Assembly: GCA_002506025.1 (NCBI GenBank)
Contig: DAWS01000105.1
Span: forward strand, 1 to 8,987
Source of the DNA: Euryarchaeota archaeon UBA111
Lineage (GTDB): Archaea > Thermoplasmatota > Poseidoniia > Poseidoniales > Poseidoniaceae
DNA length: 8,987 bases
Direction: 5' to 3'
Shown here: positions 1 to 4,880 of the stretch, one piece after another
Layout: each line of letters opens with the position of its first letter
Position numbering within the stretch: the stretch's first letter is position 1
The notes under the pieces: model-generated
Database searches by the model: none
Seen by the model: the letters and a program-made list of their open reading frames with translations, nothing else
What the model was told of the DNA's origin: nothing
Translations under genes and position numbers: made by a program

Positions 1-199
1 TTGATTTCATTTCCTCCTCCTACTAAGATGCTTCAATTCGGAGGGTTCCCCATCGCATCGCGATTATTCGGGAAGTCCCATTCGGCAATCTGCGGATCCA
101 TGGTATTCATGCACCTCCCCGCAGCTTATCGCAGCTTGTCACGACCTTCATCGGCACTCGAGCCGAGCGATCCCCCAGTTGGGTTGTAGCATCACATGT
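1..199 (-). rRNA. 23S ribosomal RNA, 5' end (partial, runs off the left edge)
   Basis: Read on the minus strand, about 199 nt match the 5' domain of large-subunit rRNA. Recognisable in order are a GCTCGGCTC...GCCGATGAAGGTCGTG block, the AAGCTGCGATAAGCTGCGGG block, the CCGAATGGGAC block, and the GAAGCATCTTAGTAGGAGG and GAAATCAA blocks. These are the universally conserved segments of the first ~180 nt of 23S rRNA. The GGCTCGG and CTTAGTAGG variants look archaeal rather than bacterial. The mature 5' end is placed near 199 by alignment from memory to E. coli 23S, so it may be off by several bases. The rest of the gene lies beyond position 1. No 16S or tRNA gene precedes it. A protein gene ends about 255 bp upstream. 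The short reading frames that cross this stretch are not genes. Confidence 0.93.
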
Positions 200-330
200 A
201 TGTTACCACACCATGCGAGTAACCCTTCGGTATCTAATTCATGCCAATTCGGCTTCCTCAGAAGACCAACTCCTCTGGGATGGTCCTCCTCAGCCCTTCC
301 CCCGACATAGGCATGCCAAGGTGCTAAGCA
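200..330 (-). other. Transcribed leader of the 23S rRNA (pre-rRNA 5' spacer)
   Basis: This is the non-coding stretch between the proposed transcription start (~331) and the mature 23S 5' end (~199). It contains a strong hairpin at 251-295 and a smaller one at 202-223 (GUUAC/GUAAC stem). It also holds an 8-nt direct repeat, CATGCCAA on the plus strand, at 240-247 and 312-319. The repeat near 310-315 can also pair as CAUGCC with GGCAUG at 240-245, which would close the whole leader into one branched structure. In archaea such leaders normally pair with the 3' trailer to form the processing stem cut by the splicing endonuclease. The trailer is outside the window, so that stem cannot be tested here. 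Confidence 0.6.
251..295 (-). other. Predicted kink-turn hairpin in the 23S leader
   Basis: On the minus strand a 4-bp stem (GGCU at 295-292 with AGCC at 254-251) is followed by an asymmetric internal loop. GA (291-290) faces GAGGA (259-255). A 9-bp stem comes next (GGAGGACCA at 289-281 with UGGUCUUCU at 268-260, including G-U pairs), capped by a 12-nt loop. This has the exact layout of a kink-turn: a canonical stem, a 3-nt bulge (GAG), tandem G-A/A-G pairs and a second, non-canonical stem. The two internal-loop strands also resemble box D (CUGA) and box C (UGAGGA against UGAUGA). The pairing is read directly from the sequence. Binding by L7Ae is inferred from how archaeal kink-turns generally behave. 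Confidence 0.6.
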
Positions 331-370
331 AGCAACCGACCTACCTCCTGTATATGAATAAATCGGTTTA
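331..370 (-). promoter_or_regulatory. Putative archaeal promoter of the 23S rRNA gene
   Basis: On the minus strand a purine-rich BRE-like AAACCGA (369-363) directly precedes an AT-rich TATA-like stretch, TTTATTCATATA (362-351). A start about 24 nt downstream would fall near 331, giving a leader of ~130 nt. The element lies between the terminator-like T-run of the preceding gene and the rRNA, as expected if 23S is transcribed separately. Only the pattern is visible, and no start site is demonstrated. Confidence 0.5.
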
Positions 371-389
371 GACGAGTCATTTCGCTTGG

Positions 390-396
390 AAAAAAA
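390..396 (-). terminator. Oligo-T terminator after the zinc-ribbon/TPR gene
   Basis: Seven consecutive T residues on the minus strand lie about 58 nt after the stop codon of the zinc-ribbon/TPR gene and just before the presumed 23S promoter. Archaeal RNA polymerase commonly terminates at such T-runs without a hairpin. I see no strong stem upstream of it. Confidence 0.5.
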
Positions 397-453
397 TTTG
401 ACAAGTGCCACGATTTTTCGGATTTTTTTTGCCGGTTTGAACAAAGCGGAAAA

Positions 454-1740
454 CTACAGCAAACGGGCAAGATTTTCGTCAACAATTGCATCTCCACGGT
501 AGCGAGATAATTTCGTTTTGGCATTGACACTCTGGCCCAGACTAACTAGTGCTGCGGCTTCTAAGTTAACGCCTTCAAACGAATTCGGATATTTTTTGTT
601 GTGCACTTCAACGATTTTCAAAGCTTTTTCCGACCGCCCACTAACCAGTAAAGCATGCGCTAGATTTAGTAAAATTACGGGCTCATCTGGGTCTGATTTA
701 GCAGCCTCACGCAGCGCTAAAATCGCAGACTCAAATTGTGAGGTTGCCAATATTTGAGTTGATTCATCGGAATCTCTTGCCATCTCAATCGCTCGTTGTA
801 GTAGTGATAAGCCGTAGTTATTGTAAACTGCTGGATCACCATGCATCCGAGCTGCGACTTTTTGGAAATTTATCGCAGCCTCCGACCAATTATTCTTGGC
901 TATTGCAAAATATCCTGCATCTAAATCATCTCGGCATTCGGGGTGGCGCGAGATATCCACATCAAGGGCTCGTGCTGGATGCAGTTCCAAAGACAATATA
1001 TTGACATCATCATCTAATACCAATTGCGAGGCTCCAACGGATTGATTGTCAGCATGGTCAAAAACAACAACATCTTCTTCATGATGGTGAATGACCTCGA
1101 CAAACTCTTGCTCGGTGGAATAAATCTCTGCCATATTTACTTCTGACGCTGATATACGCCATTCCTCGGGTATGTCATCAACATTTTCAGATGGTTGTTC
1201 AAAATCAGTAGGTAGTTCGGAATCGCTTTGCGAACCATCTTGTGGTTCATTGTTATCCTCCGCCAATGGTTGAATCCTAATTGGTTCAGGCCGCTTAATG
1301 ACAACCTCAAGAAGTGGCTTGTCGGCTATCCCTTCGGGTTCTTGAGGGGCAATATCAGTAGCAAATACAGTATCTGAGTCTGCTTGTTGATTAAACCCAT
1401 CATCAACTGATACTATCTCATTATCGAATGGTATGCCCTCAGCCTGACTACCGATTCCAAAGGGTAGTCTTGACACTTGGAAATTAGATTCTCCGGAGTA
1501 ACCAAACGGGAGGGTTTTGGTATCTGGGCGTGAGTGTTCTAACTTTTCATCTACACTCTCGTCATCATTACCATCTATTTCTCGCCAAGAATTGACTGCA
1601 TCATCCAAACCTGGTATCTCTATTGGCAGGTCGCTATTCTCGGCCTCTGAGACTGACAAGTCTTTGAGATTTTGACTTCCGCAAGCCGGGCATGATATTG
1701 CATTCAGCGATAACAAACCACATATGCCACACTCAAACAT
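454..1740 (-). CDS. Zinc-ribbon protein with acidic linker and C-terminal TPR-like repeats
   Basis: This 428-residue protein is soluble, with no signal peptide or membrane segment. It opens with a compact zinc ribbon: Cys4-x2-Cys7 and Cys17-x2-Cys20. Residues ~25-270 are low in predicted order, rich in Asp, Glu, Ser and Pro, and contain a repeated LPFG motif. Residues ~271-428 form paired helices typical of TPRs, including AIAKNNWSEAAINFQKVA, VILLNLAHALLVSGRSEKAL and EGVNLEAAALVSLGQ. Zinc ribbons and TPRs usually mediate nucleic-acid or protein contacts, so an adaptor or scaffold role is plausible, but no function can be assigned. The ATG at 1740 is preferred because it places the first Cys pair at the N-terminus, as usual for such ribbons, with GGAG just upstream. 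A TTG at 1752 would add four residues. The gene stands 68 bp from the antiporter gene, with a TATA-like element between them. Confidence 0.85.
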   Translation of the reverse strand: MFECGICGLLSLNAISCPACGSQNLKDLSVSEAENSDLPIEIPGLDDAVNSWREIDGNDDESVDEKLEHSRPDTKTLPFGYSGESNFQVSRLPFGIGSQAEGIPFDNEIVSVDDGFNQQADSDTVFATDIAPQEPEGIADKPLLEVVIKRPEPIRIQPLAEDNNEPQDGSQSDSELPTDFEQPSENVDDIPEEWRISASEVNMAEIYSTEQEFVEVIHHHEEDVVVFDHADNQSVGASQLVLDDDVNILSLELHPARALDVDISRHPECRDDLDAGYFAIAKNNWSEAAINFQKVAARMHGDPAVYNNYGLSLLQRAIEMARDSDESTQILATSQFESAILALREAAKSDPDEPVILLNLAHALLVSGRSEKALKIVEVHNKKYPNSFEGVNLEAAALVSLGQSVNAKTKLSRYRGDAIVDENLARLL

Positions 1741-1783
1741 GTCTCCGACCAATTGCTACTAACCACACATTGGATTTCAAGTG

Positions 1784-1795
1784 TATGCTAAAATT
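1784..1795 (-). promoter_or_regulatory. Possible TATA element for the zinc-ribbon/TPR gene
   Basis: On the minus strand an AT-rich CAATTTTAGCAT stretch lies in the 68-bp gap after the antiporter stop codon. A start ~24 nt downstream (about 1763) would leave a leader of roughly 20-25 nt before the ATG at 1740. There is no clear BRE, so this is weak pattern evidence. Confidence 0.3.
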
Positions 1796-1808
1796 GTAGT
1801 GAATACAT

Positions 1809-3539
1809 CTATTCAGCTTCGGTAATGCCCATCACAGCGCTCTTTGCTTTGCTCAGTTTTTCACCTGCCAAGTCCTTCAATTCCTCGAGGTCATGGTCAA
1901 CTAACGACTCTGCAAGGTTTTTGCCCTTGGAGCGACCGCGGTATACTTGGTAAACAATGCCGATCATTGTTATCCCAAGAAGGGCGAGTTTCCACATGAC
2001 ATCACCGCCTCCAACAGCGTAAACCAACACCATGTATAGAGAAACAATTGCGGTAGTCAAAATCATCATAGGGAAACCGGCTTTGAAGAATTCGTTGAAT
2101 GAGACCGGATAGCCAGCCTCTTCTGACATCCCAGCCATTACGACGTTCGCTGATGCACCGATTAATGTCCCATTACCACCGAGGCATGCGCCAAATGCTA
2201 AAGCCCAAATCAGAGGTCCTAGATCTACATTTGCTCCTTGGGATATCTGAAGAACAATTGGTATCATGGTTGCAGTGTATGGAATATTATCAATGAAAGC
2301 AGACGCTACTGCCGAAACCCACAGTAAAATCAGCATTGCTGCGGTTAATCTTATGATTCCGTCTTCACCTTGTGGGAACCAAACAATTGCCTGTTCAACA
2401 TATTCTCCAATGAAGTTAATGACACCCATATATTGTAAAGAGTGAACTAATACAAATAGACCTGCAAAGAATAGTAGTGTTGTCCATTCTACCTCCTCCA
2501 GCGGCTCGTCTAACTCATGTCTGTTAGTGACGAGTAGCATCAACACAGCACCTCCCAACGCAATCCATGAAACCGGCATGTGGGTGACTGGATGAAGGAA
2601 GAACCCAAGGATAACTAATCCTAGAATAAAACCGCTAGTAGTGAGCATTTTGTAGTCCTTTATTCCATACTTCGATTCAAGTTCTGCTACGTCACGGATT
2701 CTCTTACCAGAGAATTCATCACGATACATCCACTTTAGCAGCATGAATGCTGGAACTACGGTCATCATTATTCCTGGAGCCATTTCGATAATGAAATCAT
2801 TAAAATTAACTCCATCGGCGGCTAACTCAGCATATTTTCCACCTTCGGCTCGCTCGATTGCATCTGGGGATAGACCAGAGCCGATCATGATATTGGGTGG
2901 GTCGCCAATCATGGTTGCCGCTCCGCCAATATTAGAGAATAGAACCTCGGCAATTAACAACGGTACGGGCTGTAAATCAAGCACCTTAGCTAGTTGGATT
3001 GTTACCGGAGTAAGCAGAAGTATAGTTGTTACATTATCAAGGAATGCTGACAAAACTGCAGTCACAATGCACAATATGACTACCAGTGACCAAATAGAGC
3101 CTTCACTTCTTTTGTATGCTTCGACCGCAAACCATTCGAATACTCCCGTGTGAGAGATAACCCCCACCATCACCATCATACCAAGTAATAATCCAATCGT
3201 TTCCCAGTCAATCATTGTGGTAACTGCTTTAAGACTCAAAGCAGGTTCATTAGTGAAATAATTTAGCGCAATAACAGCAATTAAACCACCCAGTGCTGCG
3301 GCTAGGGTTCGATGTACAGTTTCGAAAATTATCAGAATGTATACACCAATCAAGATTGCTAAGCCAACGCCAATTGCAGTGTTTTCCATCCCGTCTTTGA
3401 TTGACAACTCTATATGGACATCTGTACCGCCGGAACCTGCTGCGGTTGTATGACCGATTATCGATAAACAACCGACTATCAGTAATAGTGTAAATGCTAT
3501 TCTTTTTGAACGGCTTCTCTTGTCCACTAGGTTAAACAA
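1809..3539 (-). CDS. NhaD/ArsB/P-protein-type ion transporter (probable Na+/H+ antiporter)
   Basis: A 576-residue polytopic membrane protein of the ion-transporter superfamily that includes ArsB, NhaD and the mammalian P protein. The two inverted halves carry matching signatures. FLDNVTT (~166-172) and GDPPNI (~212-217) are in the first half. FIDNIPYT (~415-422) and GGNGTLIGASANV (~454-466) are in the second. The paired Asp-Asn motifs sit in the broken helices that bind the substrate in this fold. A hydrophobic N-terminal helix (~14-30) followed by TTAAGSGG may be a cleaved signal sequence or an extra membrane helix. A ~45-residue charged, helical tail ends the protein. Sodium/proton exchange fits a marine archaeon, but arsenite or another anion cannot be excluded from motifs alone. 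The start is TTG, with GAGG eight bases upstream. An in-frame TGA just before it rules out a longer form, and GTG at 3527 is the alternative. Confidence 0.9.
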   Translation of the reverse strand: MFNLVDKRSRSKRIAFTLLLIVGCLSIIGHTTAAGSGGTDVHIELSIKDGMENTAIGVGLAILIGVYILIIFETVHRTLAAALGGLIAVIALNYFTNEPALSLKAVTTMIDWETIGLLLGMMVMVGVISHTGVFEWFAVEAYKRSEGSIWSLVVILCIVTAVLSAFLDNVTTILLLTPVTIQLAKVLDLQPVPLLIAEVLFSNIGGAATMIGDPPNIMIGSGLSPDAIERAEGGKYAELAADGVNFNDFIIEMAPGIMMTVVPAFMLLKWMYRDEFSGKRIRDVAELESKYGIKDYKMLTTSGFILGLVILGFFLHPVTHMPVSWIALGGAVLMLLVTNRHELDEPLEEVEWTTLLFFAGLFVLVHSLQYMGVINFIGEYVEQAIVWFPQGEDGIIRLTAAMLILLWVSAVASAFIDNIPYTATMIPIVLQISQGANVDLGPLIWALAFGACLGGNGTLIGASANVVMAGMSEEAGYPVSFNEFFKAGFPMMILTTAIVSLYMVLVYAVGGGDVMWKLALLGITMIGIVYQVYRGRSKGKNLAESLVDHDLEELKDLAGEKLSKAKSAVMGITEAE

Positions 3540-3598
3540 AACTCATCCCTCAACCCCGGCCACCTGTAACGAATCTTTGAGCATTGTGCATGAAACTG

Positions 3599-3865
3599 CT
3601 AACCTTTCCACACTATGCATACATTTCCCCTCGAGGAAACAATTGTTGAATTTGTTGAGATAGCGATATGATTCCACACCTCAGCAATGTCTTTTTTGTC
3701 GAATAAACCGCGATTGATTTTTATTTTTACTATGGCTTTACTTGCAAGTTGCTCGTTTATTTCAGCAATTAAACTCTCAGTTATCCCAGACTTTCCAATC
3801 CTTATTGTTGGCTTTAGGTCCCTTGACAAGGCTAATTTCTTGATATGTTTTGGAGGTCCTGTCAT
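3599..3865 (-). CDS. CRM-domain (YhbY-like) RNA-binding protein
   Basis: An 88-residue protein consisting of a single CRM domain. The start MTGPPKHIKKLALSRDLKP is followed by the RIGKSGITESL segment, whose GKSG (residues 24-27) is the GxxG RNA-binding loop. VKIKINRG and the C-terminal IVSSRGNVCIVWK strand follow, as in E. coli YhbY. Length and layout match archaeal single-domain members throughout. YhbY associates with pre-50S particles, so a role in large-subunit assembly is likely here by family, though not shown. The ATG at 3865 is chosen because it starts 4 nt after the Rpp21 stop codon and gives the usual domain length. An open frame continues upstream to 3982, but those 39 residues are a shifted-frame reading of the Rpp21 gene. 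The arrangement implies translation coupled to Rpp21. Confidence 0.9.
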   Translation of the reverse strand: MTGPPKHIKKLALSRDLKPTIRIGKSGITESLIAEINEQLASKAIVKIKINRGLFDKKDIAEVWNHIAISTNSTIVSSRGNVCIVWKG

Positions 3866-3869
3866 AATA

Positions 3870-4214
3870 TCATCGCCTATGGTGTTTGGGCCCACCACCC
3901 AACCTTCTAACATCCTGACAAATGTGACATGACTTGATAATTTGACCATTTTTAATCCTGGTGCGTGAATTCTCAGAGTCATAGAAAGTTAAGCATTTTT
4001 TACAAAATAAAATTCCAACTGATTTTGGCATTTTCAACCGATGCCTGCGATTTAGAGCCACGAGTTTTTGTATTGCAGATTGTCGTAATCTTGGCTTGTT
4101 ATTGACATTTTCAATAATGTCAATCAATGCCTGTTGAACATTGCTTGATTGGCGTCGACGCTTAAGCTTAATATCTCGGTTCGAACGTTTACTCGCCATA
4201 TTTACACCGCTCAC
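3870..4214 (-). CDS. rnp4: Ribonuclease P protein component 4 (Rpp21/Rpr2 family)
   Basis: This is a small basic protein of 114 residues, or 109 from the internal ATG. It has an N-terminal helical half with many Arg and Lys residues, then the family segment RRHRLKMPKSVGILFCKKC and a zinc ribbon. The ribbon ligands are Cys71/Cys74 and Cys96/Cys99, counted from the GTG start. In archaea this protein pairs with Rpp29 on the specificity domain of RNase P RNA and helps remove tRNA 5' leaders. The arrangement LxRRHRLKMP before the first Cys pair is characteristic. A GTG at 4214 overlaps the adk stop as GTGA, suggesting translational coupling. An ATG at 4199 (MASKRSNR) with GGTG just upstream is an equally reasonable start. 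It is followed after 4 nt by the CRM gene, a pairing I recall from other euryarchaea. Confidence 0.9.
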   Translation of the reverse strand: MSGVNMASKRSNRDIKLKRRRQSSNVQQALIDIIENVNNKPRLRQSAIQKLVALNRRHRLKMPKSVGILFCKKCLTFYDSENSRTRIKNGQIIKSCHICQDVRRLGGGPKHHRR

Positions 4215-4843
4215 TGGAGTGCTAGCAAAATGTCTTTGGTGATTTCATCAATTTCTCGGTCACCATCAATACGATGGAATATTCCTTGGCCATCATACCA
4301 CTCTGCCAACGGTGATGTTTGTTGATGATACGCATCAAGCCTCTGAGTCACTGTTGCTTCATTATCATCTGCTCGGCGTTTTAGTTCACTACTACCACAC
4401 TCATTGCAAATACCTTGGCTGGTTGTAGGGTTGAATTTATCGTGGAATACTGCCCCACATACTGAACATGAATATCGACCACAAATACGCTCAACTATTT
4501 TACTGTCGGGAACCTCAATAGCGATTACGTGGGAAACATCTGTGATCTGAGACAGAGCCTCAGCCTGTGGTATTGTTCTAGGAAATCCATCAAACATTAG
4601 TCCATTTACTGCGTCAGGTTGTTTGACCCTGTCCCTAATCAAGTCGATTATTATTGAATCAGGAACTAACTTACCTGCATCCATGAACTCTTTTGCAGCA
4701 ATGCCTGTTGTTGTGCCATGCTTAACTGCTGCACGCAACATATCACCTGTTGACACCTGTGGTAATCCTGTAGACTGAGTTATTCTTGTTGCTTGGGTAC
4801 CTTTACCTGCACCAGGTGGTCCGAATAATACTATGCTGGTCAT
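4211..4843 (-). CDS. adk: Adenylate kinase, bacterial type with zinc-binding LID
   Basis: A 210-residue cytosolic enzyme that interconverts ATP + AMP and 2 ADP. The P-loop GPPGAGKGT is at residues 8-16, the AMP-binding STGDMLR at 31-37 and FDGFPRT at 84-90. The LID domain (~121-158) carries four cysteines (126, 129, 146, 149) arranged to bind zinc, followed by KRRADD and RLDAYHQQTSPL with the catalytic arginines. Length and motifs match the long bacterial-type Adk, not the archaeal AdkA of methanogens, so transfer from bacteria at some stage is likely. The ATG start puts the P-loop at the normal position. It lies 37 nt after the subtilase stop codon, with no obvious Shine-Dalgarno sequence. 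Its stop overlaps the possible GTG start of the RNase P gene by 4 nt, making it the first gene of a three-gene cluster. Confidence 0.95.
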   Translation of the reverse strand: MTSIVLFGPPGAGKGTQATRITQSTGLPQVSTGDMLRAAVKHGTTTGIAAKEFMDAGKLVPDSIIIDLIRDRVKQPDAVNGLMFDGFPRTIPQAEALSQITDVSHVIAIEVPDSKIVERICGRYSCSVCGAVFHDKFNPTTSQGICNECGSSELKRRADDNEATVTQRLDAYHQQTSPLAEWYDGQGIFHRIDGDREIDEITKDILLALQ

Positions 4844-4880
4844 AGTAGTGCGAAATGTTCATCCAATTTCAATGTAGCAC

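Noticed and set aside
1..189. Open frame on the plus strand from the left edge
   Set aside because: It lies entirely on the antisense of 23S rRNA. The conserved rRNA blocks explain the sequence.
200..330. A separate small RNA (SRP RNA, RNase P RNA or box C/D guide) in the leader
   Set aside because: The GGAAGGGCTGAGGAGG stretch and the box-like motifs invite this. However, no SRP helix 8 or RNase P core can be traced, and the C- and D-like boxes occur in the wrong order for a stand-alone guide.
343..348. GGAGGT on the minus strand as a ribosome binding site
   Set aside because: The only downstream start in range is TTG-CTT-GCT-TAG, and the site lies between the presumed TATA box and the rRNA transcription start.
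424..431. T8 run on the plus strand as a terminator
   Set aside because: No plus-strand gene precedes it. On the minus strand it is an A-run.
2743..3153. 136-codon plus-strand frame inside the antiporter gene
   Set aside because: It is antisense to the conserved FLDNVTT/GDPPNI region, whose codon constraint leaves the opposite strand open.
3866..3982. 39-residue N-terminal extension of the CRM protein
   Set aside because: It is a shifted-frame reading through the Rpp21 zinc-ribbon region, and single-domain CRM proteins start at the MTGPPKH position.
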